Shown: positions 35,059-43,097, counted from the stretch's first letter. The stretch: 64,000 nt of DNA from Microcoleus sp. bin48.metabat.b7b8b9.023 (GCF_013299185.1 NZ_JAAFKG010000020.1:40483-104482), one strand, 5' to 3'. Numbers and translations: made by a program. The notes: generated from the sequence alone by a model not told the origin.

Positions 35059-35901
35059 TTACGGCCTTTTGTTAACAACCAAGCTCTCCAAGATGCCTTT
35101 GAACATTGTTACCGCAATTTGGCGATCGTTATCTCTCACAAAAATCTCAAAATTAGGACTTGAGTTAATTTCAATTAACCAGTATTTCCCCTTTGTATCT
35201 AAGGCGATATCAAACCCGGCATAATTAATCTTAATCTCTTCAAAAACAGGGCGGACAAAATTTTCAATTTCCGAAATAATCTTTGAGTCGGTAATATGCT
35301 TAGCTTTTGCACCATCCCAGTGCAGCGGGCTTAAATTCCCCGCAAATTTAGCGTCTGATTTATCTTTTTCATACAGCAAAACCAGCTTGTGATTGAAAAA
35401 AACCGCCCGATATTCGTGTCGGATATCAATGTACTCTTGAGCTAGACAAACATAGTCATAATCTTTGCTATTGATATTAAATACAGTTGCGATCGCTGCT
35501 TGAACTTGCTCTTTCGTTTCACAAAGCAATACATTGTTTCCAGCGGAACCGCGATTTCTTTTCACAATCACAGGAAGCGAAAATGTTTTGCCAACTTCTG
35601 CTGCAATTTCTGCACAATCTTTAAACTCTAAATATTTGTGATACTTTTCCTCGCAAAAAGGCGATAGAAATCCTATAGTTTGAGGAGTTTTAATCTTGCC
35701 TTTTAGCAAGTGATATGTATATTCTTTGTCTTTAAATATGTGTACGATTTGCTCGTTGTTAAACGGCATACTGAAATTAACAAAATAATAGTCTTGACCG
35801 TTCAGTTTGATTCTAACTAAGTTTTGGTTTGGTGCGATGATTTCATAACTGATATTTAACTCTTGACAAGCTTCGAGAATCAGACTGATATTTGTCTGCA
35901 T
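35059..35901 (-). CDS. ATP-grasp family ligase (RimK-like)
   Basis: 280 residues with an ATP-grasp layout: KTPQTIGFLSPFC at the start of the fold, PVIVKRNRGSAGNNVLLCE (the Lys and Gly-rich ATP loop), AQEYIDIRHEYRAVFFN, and the metal-binding C-terminal GKYWLIEINSSPNFEIF. Such enzymes join a carboxylate to an amine or thiol using ATP; RimK and peptide-tailoring ligases are the nearest types I recall. No precursor peptide or cyanophycin gene is adjacent. It sits among toxin-antitoxin genes on the same strand. Confidence 0.82.
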   Translation of the reverse strand: MQTNISLILEACQELNISYEIIAPNQNLVRIKLNGQDYYFVNFSMPFNNEQIVHIFKDKEYTYHLLKGKIKTPQTIGFLSPFCEEKYHKYLEFKDCAEIAAEVGKTFSLPVIVKRNRGSAGNNVLLCETKEQVQAAIATVFNINSKDYDYVCLAQEYIDIRHEYRAVFFNHKLVLLYEKDKSDAKFAGNLSPLHWDGAKAKHITDSKIISEIENFVRPVFEEIKINYAGFDIALDTKGKYWLIEINSSPNFEIFVRDNDRQIAVTMFKGILESLVVNKRP

Positions 35902-35946
35902 AATTTGCCCAGTATAAATTATTTAGGACTGGCGCGCTGACTGATG

Positions 35947-36009
35947 AAACCGGGTTTCTTCGACTATTTTTCATCAGTGTTGGCAAAACTCGTAGAAACC
36001 CGGTTTCTA
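35947..36009. repeat. AGAAACCGGG palindrome
   Basis: GAAACCGGGTTTCTTCGAC and its inverted copy GTAGAAACCCGGTTTCT surround a 30-bp centre. Same family as at 3433-3500, placed between the ATP-grasp gene and the PIN toxin gene. Confidence 0.8.
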
Positions 36010-36071
36010 GCCCCACGCGCAGTCCCTGATTTTTTTCATTCCTACTGTACCACAGCAGGAAGCAAGAAGAA

Positions 36072-36518
36072 TTACTGAATATCTTTCCACTGGCGAGCAT
36101 CCACAAATCGCGACAAATGCCCGACATTTGTTGTAGCAATTACAACTGTTTCTCCACCTTCACCAGCCAGTATAGCTTGAGCAGCTAAAATCACATCTCC
36201 ATCTAATTCTTTGGAGTCTGCTGTTGGCATTCCTGCTTGACGCGATGTCGCCCACAACTCAGCCGCCTTGAGTATCATCGGTGTGGTTATTGGCAAGTAT
36301 TCAAGCCTTTCTTTCCAGTCATCAAGCCGTCTAACTCCTGCCAGTTTATTTGCACGCAGCAACTCTCGCCTTACTTCATAGTCGGCTATTTCAGGTAAAA
36401 TCACCCTGTAACCTTTGAGCAACAAAGAGCGCACCCACATCCGGCATTCGACTGTCACAGCCGACCCTTTGGGATTTGTCAATGTTCCTAAAGGGCCAGA
36501 ATCTAATAATACAATCAT
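36072..36518 (-). CDS. PIN-domain toxin (VapC-like)
   Basis: 148 residues beginning MIVLLDSGPLG, with the PIN acidic residues visible as Asp6 (LLDSG), Glu in EIADYEVRREL, the DGDVILAAQAI helix and the ATTNVGHLSRF C-terminus. VapC-like PIN proteins are Mg-dependent RNases. Its ATG overlaps the upstream antitoxin stop (ATGA at 36515-36518), the standard VapBC arrangement. Substrate unknown. Confidence 0.9.
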   Translation of the reverse strand: MIVLLDSGPLGTLTNPKGSAVTVECRMWVRSLLLKGYRVILPEIADYEVRRELLRANKLAGVRRLDDWKERLEYLPITTPMILKAAELWATSRQAGMPTADSKELDGDVILAAQAILAGEGGETVVIATTNVGHLSRFVDARQWKDIQ

Positions 36519-36865
36519 TGTTTTTGAAATAAAAGTCGCTGTGATGACAGGCGGTCTTCATCTAATGCTTTTTGCAAGTATTCAAATGTCTCTGTCTGTT
36601 CCTCAGCGTCTCCTTCTTGTGACCATTTATCTAACCACTCAATTGCGGCTAAATTTCTCTCCATTTGTTCTTCTTTTGTGCGGGGAGGAAGCACAGGTGA
36701 TGGATTTTTATTGACTAAATTTAGCCAATAAGTTAACCGCCGATCTACTACTTCCGTAACGATCGCCTTCAGTTCTTCAACGGTTAAGTCGGATACTCGT
36801 TTGGTTTGGAGAATTATCGCTTGCAGTTCTGCAACTGTCAAGTCTGCTACGAGTTTTGTTTCCAT
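36515..36865 (-). CDS. Antitoxin partner of the PIN toxin
   Basis: 116 residues. The start is backed by AAGGAGGCACC just upstream. The N-terminus holds two copies of a short module, LVADLTVAELQAII (residues 5-18) and VSDLTVEELKAIV (about 23-35), then a Trp/Pro linker and a charged helical C-terminus likely to bind the PIN toxin. Similar single-copy VADLTVEELKALI starts are common in cyanobacterial VapB-like antitoxins. Coupling to the PIN gene by ATGA supports the assignment. Confidence 0.82.
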   Translation of the reverse strand: METKLVADLTVAELQAIILQTKRVSDLTVEELKAIVTEVVDRRLTYWLNLVNKNPSPVLPPRTKEEQMERNLAAIEWLDKWSQEGDAEEQTETFEYLQKALDEDRLSSQRLLFQKQ

Positions 36866-36951
36866 TTTGGTGCCTCCTTGCGTGAAAGTGATTTTAAAGA
36901 TTTGAGCTTAGAGAACCGATCGCAATTCTCGCATCTCAAATTCTGGCATTC

Positions 36952-37641
36952 TCAACCAAACAACCGCTGCTGTCCGTTTGCTGCCTCTTTCCCGGCATAA
37001 ATCTCGCGGGTTCCCTTGGGAATGTAAATCCAGCCAAACTCTTGCAAGCGGTTGGTCAAATTGGAAATGCTCACTCCCAATTCATCTCTCATTTTGTATA
37101 AATGCGACCACTTGGTTAAATCCCGTCCCTGTCTTTTTTCCTCCAAAATACATCGAGGCATCAACAAGCAACTTGCAAAATATTGGGCTTGCCATTCGAT
37201 CGACAAAACCTTATTATCAGCACCCGCGCCCCGACACACAAACGGTTCCTCGACATCCTGAACGGTTTTTTCTGTATCGCCCAGGTTGAGTTCCAACTGT
37301 TTCGCAGTCCCGTCTGCTTCGTCTTGATTGACGTGCAGCACCCAATGGCCGATTTCGTGGGCGATCGTCGATTCGATGAACCCCGGCGGTTTTTCGAGAA
37401 TCAATTCGTTGATTTCGATTAACCGCTGCTGGGGTAAAATCCTGGCGGCGATCGCACCTTCGTCATCCGGCTCAATGCAGTCCCAGACTACGCCCAAGTC
37501 CAGAAAATCAGCCACCGTTGTCGCTTCAAAAGGCCATTTCGGAGCAAAATTTTGCGTTTTCTGCATCTGCATCAGGATGTCATTTGCCAAACGCTCGATC
37601 GATTCTTTGGGATAGAAGCAATACGGTTTAAAAATACTCAC
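36952..37641 (-). CDS. ImmA/IrrE family metallopeptidase
   Basis: 229 residues. The zinc-protease motif HEIGH is at residues 95-99 in IAHEIGHWVLH, followed by the conserved QAQYFASCLLMP segment (ImmA/IrrE family). In ICEBs1 and Deinococcus, such proteases cleave a cognate XRE repressor. Here the XRE gene lies 15 bp upstream on the same strand, which predicts that pairing. The start is GTG at 37641. The last 40 residues (GVSISNLTNRLQEFGWIYI) form a helical/wing segment. Cytoplasmic. Confidence 0.92.
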   Translation of the reverse strand: MSIFKPYCFYPKESIERLANDILMQMQKTQNFAPKWPFEATTVADFLDLGVVWDCIEPDDEGAIAARILPQQRLIEINELILEKPPGFIESTIAHEIGHWVLHVNQDEADGTAKQLELNLGDTEKTVQDVEEPFVCRGAGADNKVLSIEWQAQYFASCLLMPRCILEEKRQGRDLTKWSHLYKMRDELGVSISNLTNRLQEFGWIYIPKGTREIYAGKEAANGQQRLFG

Positions 37642-37656
37642 TGTGATAGGCCTCTG

Positions 37657-37980
37657 TTACGCTTCAAAAGATTGTTTGAGCCAATCTGGATTTTCTTGCA
37701 TCCGCCGGAAAAGAGCCTGCATTTCCTTCGGATTCTGCTTCAGCAGCGCTTCATACTGTTGAGGCAGTCTCCCCGCCAGAAAAATCAATTCCTCTTCGTT
37801 GATATCTAGATTCCGCGCTAATGCTCGAATTACCTCCTCTTTTGGTGCGTAATCGGCGCGATCGTTCTCCAGCTTCGACAAATAAGTAAAATCCACACTT
37901 AACATACCAGCTAGCTCACGTTGTGAGTAAGCCTTGTCCTTGCGAGCTTGACGGATCAGTCTTCCAAATGTTTGTTCCAC
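37657..37980 (-). CDS. XRE-family transcriptional regulator
   Basis: About 107 residues with a Cro/C1-type HTH at about residues 4-60 (LIRQARKDKAYSQRELAGML and TYLSKLENDRA) and a helical tail. I choose the GTG at 37980: AGGAGG lies nine bases upstream, whereas the longer start at 38004 would overlap the -10 element of the best promoter (38003-38031). It is paired with the ImmA/IrrE protease gene and divergent from a coiled-coil gene operon. Repression of both directions with relief by proteolysis is inferred from related systems. Confidence 0.92.
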   Translation of the reverse strand: MEQTFGRLIRQARKDKAYSQRELAGMLSVDFTYLSKLENDRADYAPKEEVIRALARNLDINEEELIFLAGRLPQQYEALLKQNPKEMQALFRRMQENPDWLKQSFEA

Positions 37981-38002
37981 GGTTTTTCGCCTCCTGACAG
38001 GC

Positions 38003-38031
38003 ATTCTAGCCTGTTTTGATCAAAAGTTCAA
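38003..38031 (-). promoter_or_regulatory. Promoter for the XRE-ImmA genes
   Basis: Minus strand TTGAAC, 17-base spacer, TAGAAT. The spacer holds the palindrome TTGATCAA. It would start transcription near 37996, just before the AGGAGG of the XRE gene. Confidence 0.65.
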
Positions 38032-38039
38032 CAAAACAC

Positions 38040-38093
38040 TTGACGGGAAAATCAACACAGGCTACCATAGGTTTAGTTGACGGTTTAATCAAC
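38040..38093 (+). promoter_or_regulatory. Twin operator-like palindromes and plus-strand promoter
   Basis: TTGACGGGAAAATCAAC (38040-38056) and TTGACGGTTTAATCAAC (38077-38093) are 14/17 identical with TTGA/TCAA ends, centres 37 bp apart. The first overlaps a plus-strand promoter TTGACG-N17-TACCAT (38040-38068) and the second sits at its expected start site. They are the obvious binding sites for the XRE protein. Confidence 0.6.
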
Positions 38094-38111
38094 CAAATTA
38101 ACCACACGGGT

Positions 38112-38231
38112 ATGGTTGAGGGTGCAAAATATCCAGACAAAACACTAGATATAGCACCATTAACTTTAGAGGAGCGATCGGCGCTGGGCGTCAAAACGCT
38201 TGTACGCAGCAAATTAAGGAGGAACAGATAG
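38112..38231 (+). CDS. Possible leader peptide or small protein
   Basis: 39 residues from ATG 38112, ending in the basic LVRSKLRRNR. The frame is open back to a TTG at 38016, but that start would lie upstream of the promoter and operators. Its last codons contain the AGGAGG that serves the next gene, three bases away, so translational coupling is plausible. No family recognised; it may be only a leader. Confidence 0.4.
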   Translation: MVEGAKYPDKTLDIAPLTLEERSALGVKTLVRSKLRRNR

Positions 38232-38234
38232 CAA

Positions 38235-38501
38235 ATGCTGAGAACCTGGACAGACACGCATTACAAGCTCGAAGACGATGACTGGCTATACATCGCCACC
38301 CACGAAGAACAAAGCTCGGCCTCACTGGTTTGTCCGGGCTACGCACGGGATGGCGAAGGCTTCAGCATCCACTTCACCCCAGCGCACTTAGAAACGTTAG
38401 AGCATTTGCTCACCGCGCTGCGAATTATTCAAGCTCAACAAGAGGCGCTGCTTGAGTACACATATCCAGAACCAAAAGCCACAACACATCTCATTCGGTA
38501 A
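38235..38501 (+). CDS. Small protein of unknown function
   Basis: 88 residues, ATG 38235, with AGGAGG 12 bases upstream. It begins MLRTWTDTHYKLEDDDWLYI, is acidic and aromatic in the first half, and has an amphipathic helix ETLEHLLTALRIIQAQQEAL in the second. There is no membrane segment or metal motif. It is the first well-supported gene of the plus-strand run divergent from XRE-ImmA. I do not recognise it. Confidence 0.7.
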   Translation: MLRTWTDTHYKLEDDDWLYIATHEEQSSASLVCPGYARDGEGFSIHFTPAHLETLEHLLTALRIIQAQQEALLEYTYPEPKATTHLIR

Positions 38502-38617
38502 TCAATTGAAGGAAGTTCGGCAACGAGCAATGTACGGGATGCAACGGATGTAGCGGATTAGCAATTGCCAATTCCCCATAGTCAGTAAATCAATAAATAA
38601 CCAAGGAAAAACGAACA

Positions 38618-39319
38618 ATGACTACTACAAAAGAAAGACCTACATTTTCAGTATTTGGAGCCAAACCAACCAATGCTTTGCTAGTACCAGAAATTCCGAT
38701 CGCAGTTCGCAACAATTGCCAAAGTGGCCAATGGGCGATCGGCGACACAGACTACGGTTCCAAGTGTTCGATCACCATCCTCAAATTTGCCAAATTCTTC
38801 GGTTCCCTCGGTCAAACTTCTCACACACTTTGGGGTCAACTTTGGTTCGTCGCAGAAACAGGCGAACTGCCCCAAGGAGTTGTCATGGTGACCTACATCA
38901 AAAACCGCAGCTTGAACGATTTTAACCGTTTAGTCGCATCAGTTCAATCACGCGGCGTAGAGCCAGCAACTGGAATATTTATCCCCGAATTTGTCAAACA
39001 TTCCGGTCAAAAACCCGACGACAGCGGAGTAGTAAAACCGATCAATTACTACAGTTTAAAATGGTCGTGGATGGAGCGGAAAGACTGGGGAGTTATCGAT
39101 CAAGCAGCAGCAGTTTTATCCGATCTGAGCAATCAATCGCGGATGATTGACTTGGAAGGAACCAGGGCTATGATTTGTTTAGACAACCTACCAGCAGCAC
39201 AAGTTGCGTCCTTGATGGCCGCTCACGCCAACGGTGAAAGCGATGCTATTGCTTTGAATTCCAACGGTAATATGTCCCTACCATCAGCGGAAGACAGAGC
39301 AACTGCTGACTTGTTCTAA
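38618..39319 (+). CDS. Cyanobacterial protein of unknown function, possibly DUF5895
   Basis: 233 residues, no membrane segments. It starts MTTTKERPTFSVFGAKPTNA and contains NCQSGQWAIGDTDYGSKC, GQTSHTLWGQLWFVAE and SLKWSWMERKDWG. The pattern reminds me of a cyanobacterial family annotated DUF5895, but I cannot verify that. It is likely cytosolic, rich in beta-strand-like segments, with a disordered C-terminal tail. The IR GGCGCGATT/AATCGCGCC just after its stop looks like a terminator. Function unknown. Confidence 0.8.
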   Translation: MTTTKERPTFSVFGAKPTNALLVPEIPIAVRNNCQSGQWAIGDTDYGSKCSITILKFAKFFGSLGQTSHTLWGQLWFVAETGELPQGVVMVTYIKNRSLNDFNRLVASVQSRGVEPATGIFIPEFVKHSGQKPDDSGVVKPINYYSLKWSWMERKDWGVIDQAAAVLSDLSNQSRMIDLEGTRAMICLDNLPAAQVASLMAAHANGESDAIALNSNGNMSLPSAEDRATADLF

Positions 39320-39327
39320 TTTTGTGG

Positions 39328-39356
39328 AAAAGGCGCGATTCAATCGCGCCTTTTCC
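39328..39356 (+). terminator. Terminator-like hairpin
   Basis: GAAAAGGCGCGATT and AATCGCGCCTTTTC pair perfectly, with a run of T within the 3' arm. It ends or attenuates transcription after the 233-residue protein gene. Confidence 0.65.
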
Positions 39357-39380
39357 GTAACTGTGACAGCGAAAAGTAAA

Positions 39381-39749
39381 ATGAAGAAATTAACGAAAAT
39401 TAAAACCAAACCAAACCTGCAAGAAAGCCGTTTGCGAGAAAATTGCGAGCTACTCGACCAAATTCGGGCAGATACAGTTAACGACATCGAAAGTCTCACC
39501 GAAGACTTCCAGCACATGAGTGTAGTTGCCGAATCTATCCGGCGAAATTACCAAGCTTTGCTCTCGGAAAATCAACTGCTTAAAGACACACTTGTAAGTA
39601 TAGTTGACGATTGCGAGTGCTGGCAATCCAATCGGTGCGCTCGCTGTAAAAAAATTCTCAAATCTCTTGAGAGCAATCATCCAAACTTCCCACCAAATGC
39701 AGCCAAAAAATATCGATCTATTCTCAGCCAACTCCGGAACTTAGGATAG
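39381..39749 (+). CDS. Small helical protein with a CxC-x6-CxxC cluster
   Basis: 122 residues from ATG 39381, chosen because the longer frame from 39324 runs through a terminator hairpin. Residues about 20-75 are helical (coiled-coil-like, DQIRADTVNDIESLTEDFQH). A Cys cluster CECWQSNRCARC near residue 80-92 could bind zinc. A basic C-terminus follows. It lies between the 233-residue protein and the first coiled-coil protein on the same strand. Unknown function. Confidence 0.7.
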   Translation: MKKLTKIKTKPNLQESRLRENCELLDQIRADTVNDIESLTEDFQHMSVVAESIRRNYQALLSENQLLKDTLVSIVDDCECWQSNRCARCKKILKSLESNHPNFPPNAAKKYRSILSQLRNLG

Positions 39750-39806
39750 TTCAACACGTCTTAGAAACAAGGTCTCGAAAAGTTAAAATCAGGAGCAACA
39801 AGCATT

Positions 39807-40784
39807 ATGACATTGGCAAATGTTAAAGATAGCAAAGCCAAAATTTTGCAAAATTTTCAGCAGATTTTAGCTGAAAAGAAAAAGATTGAATCTAAAGTCG
39901 AAACGAAAGAACAATCAGCCGAAAAAGCTAAAAACAAACAACTCCTCGAAGTCGCATCTACCTACACAATTGACAGCATTGTCAAAGGCTTGGCAGACTT
40001 ACAATTAGATTTCGGCAGCATCACCAGCGGACTTTCCGAAAAACTGAAGGCGGAATCTGCAAAATTAGATGAGTTAAAAAAGGCGATCGACATTGAAGCT
40101 GAACAATTACAGGAGTTGCAGCAAATTCGAGTTGTAGCAGATGCCCTCCACATTTTAACTCAAGAGCATCAAGAAAAATTGACTTTACTCGAACAAAATG
40201 CTGCGAACCAGCGCGAAATTATCGAAAAAGACACGACCCAAAAACGCAAAATTTGGGCAAAAGAACAGCAAGAATTTGACACCGCAGTTTCCGAAAAAAC
40301 TGCATTCACAACTAAACAGCGCCAGCAGGAAGCGGCAGATTATCAATACCAATTGCAGCGCGATCGCAAAATTGAAACCGACGAATACGAAGAAACGAAG
40401 CGCAAACTAGAACGGGAATTGCAAGAGTCTACCCGCGAAAAAGACAAAAACTGGGCCGAAAGAGAAAAAGTCCTGAGCGACAATCAAGCGGAGTTTGAAA
40501 AGAATCAGACCAAAGCTGCGGGATTTGAAGAAGAACTCAAACAGGCTTACATCAAAGCCAAAGAAGAAGCAATTCAAGAAGTTTCCCGCGAAGCTAAAGT
40601 CAAGGCAGATTTAGCGGATAAAGAATGGGAAGGAAGCAAGCAGGGATATGAGTTGAAAGTACAATCTTTACAGCAAACTATTGCGCGTCAAACTGAACAA
40701 ATTGCCGAAATTTCTGCACAACTGCAAGCTACGATGAAGCAAGCACAAGATTTGGCAATGAAAGCTTTTGCGAGCAAAGCTTAA
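39807..40784 (+). CDS. Long coiled-coil protein, paralogue 1
   Basis: 325 residues, nearly all predicted heptad-type helix rich in Glu, Lys and Gln, no membrane segment. Segments such as LSEKLKAESAKLDEL, YQLQRDRKIETDEYE, WAEREK and AKVKADLADKEWEGSKQGYE are shared with the protein at 41183-42271. It might be a filament, scaffold or tether. The family is unknown to me. It belongs to the plus-strand run divergent from XRE-ImmA; the next gene lies beyond a 29-bp tandem array. Confidence 0.82.
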   Translation: MTLANVKDSKAKILQNFQQILAEKKKIESKVETKEQSAEKAKNKQLLEVASTYTIDSIVKGLADLQLDFGSITSGLSEKLKAESAKLDELKKAIDIEAEQLQELQQIRVVADALHILTQEHQEKLTLLEQNAANQREIIEKDTTQKRKIWAKEQQEFDTAVSEKTAFTTKQRQQEAADYQYQLQRDRKIETDEYEETKRKLERELQESTREKDKNWAEREKVLSDNQAEFEKNQTKAAGFEEELKQAYIKAKEEAIQEVSREAKVKADLADKEWEGSKQGYELKVQSLQQTIARQTEQIAEISAQLQATMKQAQDLAMKAFASKA

Positions 40785-40794
40785 AACCCGGTTC

Positions 40795-41152
40795 GTAGTG
40801 AGGACTTTAGTCCGCATCCGGGTTCGTAGTGAGGACTTTAGTCCGCATCCGGGTTCGTAGCATCGGAATGCAAGTCCTTATTTTCTCAAAACTTTCGGAC
40901 TGAAGTCCTGACTACGAACCTAATAGGACTGAAGTCCTGACTACGAACCTAATAGGACTGAAGTCCTGACTACGAACCTAATAGGACTGAAGTCCTGACT
41001 ACGAACCTAATAGGACTGAAGTCCTGACTACGAACCTAATAGGACTGAAGTCCTGACTACGAACCTAATAGGACTGAAGTCCTGACTACGAACCTAATAG
41101 GACTGAAGTCCTGACTACGAACCTAATAGGACTGAAGTCCTGACTACGAACC
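40795..41152. repeat. 29-bp tandem repeat array between paralogues
   Basis: Eight contiguous identical 29-bp units (40921-41152), each containing the palindrome GGACTGAAGTCC followed by TGACTACGAACC. A diverged ninth unit lies at about 40893-40920 and two inverted related elements (GGTTCGTAGTGAGGACTTTA) at 40795-40860. There are no spacers, so this is not a CRISPR. The same palindrome occurs singly at several other sites in the window. Confidence 0.95.
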
Positions 41153-41182
41153 TAATTCCCAAATATTAACAAATGAAAAGCC

Positions 41183-42271
41183 ATGAACAAAAAACTTACG
41201 GACAAAAGCACTAAGGCTGAAATCTTAGAAGCGTACAAGGAAGCCGCGCAAGAAAAAGCTGCGTTAGAATTGCAAATCAAACAGCTAAATGCTTCTCCAA
41301 AGCAATCAGCAGCAGCACCAGCACCAGAAAAACCTATTGTGGAGGCACAAAAACCAATGGCTTTAACTCAAACTCAACAAAAAATGCAGTCCACAATTGA
41401 TAATTTAATCTTGCTGCAATTTGGCTTTGGTGGCGCTGTCAGCGAGTTGTCGGAAAAACTAACTTCAGAAGCTGCTAAACTGGAAGAATTGCGGTGCACA
41501 GTGGGCGAGGAAATTCAACAACTGCAAGAGTTACACGGTTTAGAAGATGTTGCTGAAGATACACTGGATAATTTAATTCAGCAGTACGAAGAAAGTGCGA
41601 AAACTTTTACTAACGAACTCACCGAACAGCGCGATACTGTTGAACAGGAATTGCTGGAACAGCGTCTGGCTTGGGAAAAAGAGCAGGAATTGCAAAAGTT
41701 GGCGGTTATAGAACGCAATGAGAATCAGGAAAAAACTCGCGATCGCGATGAAGAGTTGTATGATTACGATCTGAATCTTCAGCGAGATTTGGATATCGAA
41801 GAATACGAACAGCGTCAGAAAAGGCTGTATCAAGAAATTGAAGAGTTTCGTCAGGAACAGGAGAAACAGTGGGCGGAACGGGAAAAATCCATTTCGGAAC
41901 GGGAAAAATTGTCTGCGGAAGTTAAAGCTAAGGTGGAAGCTTTCCCGAAGGAACTGGAAGCTAATATCAAGAATGGGAAAGATAATGGTCGCAATATTGG
42001 CAATTATCAAGCTAAGGTTAAAGCTGATTTGTCGGCTAAGGATATCGAGGGACAAAAGCAAAATTATGAATTGCAAATTCAAGGAATGTTGCAGACAATT
42101 CAAAATCAGGAATCGCGGATTGCGAGTTTGTCGAAACAGCTTGATTCTGCTTTGAAACAGGTTCAAGATTTGGCGGTGAAGGCGATTGAGGGTTCGTCGA
42201 ATTTGAGTTCTTTCCAAGCTGTGAGGGAAATTGCGATCGAACAAGCTAAGACTCAGCAGAAAAATAAGTAG
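41183..42271 (+). CDS. Long coiled-coil protein, paralogue 2
   Basis: 362 residues, homologous over most of its length to the 39807-40784 protein, with an extra Ala/Pro-rich linker (about residues 40-62, SPKQSAAAPAPEKP) and a longer C-terminal tail. Shared signatures include LSEKL-x2-EAAKLEEL, EYEQRQKRL, WAEREK, AKVKADLSAKDIEGQKQNYE and KQVQDLAVKA. It is soluble and highly helical. I infer gene duplication, possibly giving a hetero-oligomer. No function is visible. Confidence 0.82.
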   Translation: MNKKLTDKSTKAEILEAYKEAAQEKAALELQIKQLNASPKQSAAAPAPEKPIVEAQKPMALTQTQQKMQSTIDNLILLQFGFGGAVSELSEKLTSEAAKLEELRCTVGEEIQQLQELHGLEDVAEDTLDNLIQQYEESAKTFTNELTEQRDTVEQELLEQRLAWEKEQELQKLAVIERNENQEKTRDRDEELYDYDLNLQRDLDIEEYEQRQKRLYQEIEEFRQEQEKQWAEREKSISEREKLSAEVKAKVEAFPKELEANIKNGKDNGRNIGNYQAKVKADLSAKDIEGQKQNYELQIQGMLQTIQNQESRIASLSKQLDSALKQVQDLAVKAIEGSSNLSSFQAVREIAIEQAKTQQKNK

Positions 42272-42649
42272 AGCGGAAGAAGAGCCCGCCGAATAGAATT
42301 CGGGGAGTTTACGGGTACACAAACAAAGAAGCCCGCCGAATGGAATTCGGGGCTACAAAAACGAAGTCCGCCTCCGCGGACTGGGAGAAGTAGGGCGCGC
42401 AGTTTACGTATTGCGCGCCCTACGCTATTTTGAGGAAAAAGTAGCTTTCTTGAGTAGAGTTTCTAAACTGTCCACTGGCTGCGTGTGTTGCTTTAGGCTA
42501 AAACCTATCTACAGCGTTCTAATTTTTAGTTTAAAGCCCGATCGCCCTGTGCACTTATCCAAACTGTCCCTATCTCTCCCGATCGCTTCATTTATACTCT
42601 CTATTCTTGAAGTTAATTAACCAAAAGATATACTTTAGATAGAGGCATT
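42272..42649. repeat. Gap with several palindromes
   Basis: GCCCGCCGAATAGAATTCGGGG (two copies near 42284 and 42332), GTCCGCCTCCGCGGAC at about 42366, and the inverted repeat AGGGCGCGCAGTT/ATTGCGCGCCCT at 42392-42421. The last may end transcription of the coiled-coil gene. No gene. Confidence 0.7.
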
Positions 42650-42931
42650 ATGCAGCAACAAATTGTACGTCAAAGAGATACTAATGCTTGGATTTTACAG
42701 TGCTGGGTTTCCTTTATTCTAGCCATTTCCACTACGGCTATAGGTGTCATTTATCTGCCCGTAGATATCTGGGTAAAAAGTTTCGTGGGTATGGGGTTAA
42801 CTTTTTCGGTTGGTTCGTCTTTTACTTTAGCAAAAACGATTCGGGATAACAATGAGGCAACTAGATTGACTGCGAGAATTGATGAGGCTAGAGTTGAGAA
42901 AATTCTCGCAGATCACCATCCTTTGAAATAA
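42650..42931 (+). CDS. YiaA/YiaB two-helix membrane protein
   Basis: 93 residues with two membrane spans (about 16-36 and 43-62), matching the YiaAB two-helix domain: NAWILQCWVSFILAISTTAI, YLPVDIWVKSFVGMG and SFTLAKTIRDNNEA. The C-terminal DEARVEKILADHHPLK is, as I recall, common in cyanobacterial members. YiaAB proteins have been linked by comparative genomics to Ter-type stress systems; terD genes occur 20 kb away here. Role unproven. Confidence 0.88.
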   Translation: MQQQIVRQRDTNAWILQCWVSFILAISTTAIGVIYLPVDIWVKSFVGMGLTFSVGSSFTLAKTIRDNNEATRLTARIDEARVEKILADHHPLK

Positions 42932-43030
42932 GTTACTCGGCGGTTGACTCGGCGGTTGAAACCGCGGCTACATAAACGAAGTCCGCCTCCGCGGACTAAG
43001 AGTCGGAGCAAGTTATATTTTGTATAAAAA

Positions 43031-43057
43031 TAGCCCGCGCAGGCGGGCTTTGTTTTT
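43031..43057. terminator. Terminator between convergent genes
   Basis: AGCCCGCGCAGGCGGGCT followed by TTGTTTTT on the plus strand ends the YiaAB gene, facing the ferredoxin gene end at 43098. Confidence 0.7.
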
Positions 43058-43097
43058 GTCGCCACAGGTTTCAAGCTGTGGATTTTGATGGTGGATT

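Noticed and set aside
38016..38231. 71-codon frame from TTG 38016 as the true start of the small protein
   Set aside because: That start would be upstream of the best promoter and inside the operator region, so the ATG at 38112 is preferred.
40921..41152. Direct repeats of 29 bp resembling a CRISPR array
   Set aside because: Units are contiguous and identical with no spacers, and no cas genes are near. It is a tandem palindromic repeat.
41573..42322. 249-codon minus-strand frame opposite the second coiled-coil gene
   Set aside because: Leu/Phe/Ile-rich sequence is the expected antisense of Glu/Lys/Gln coiled-coil codons; no start signals.
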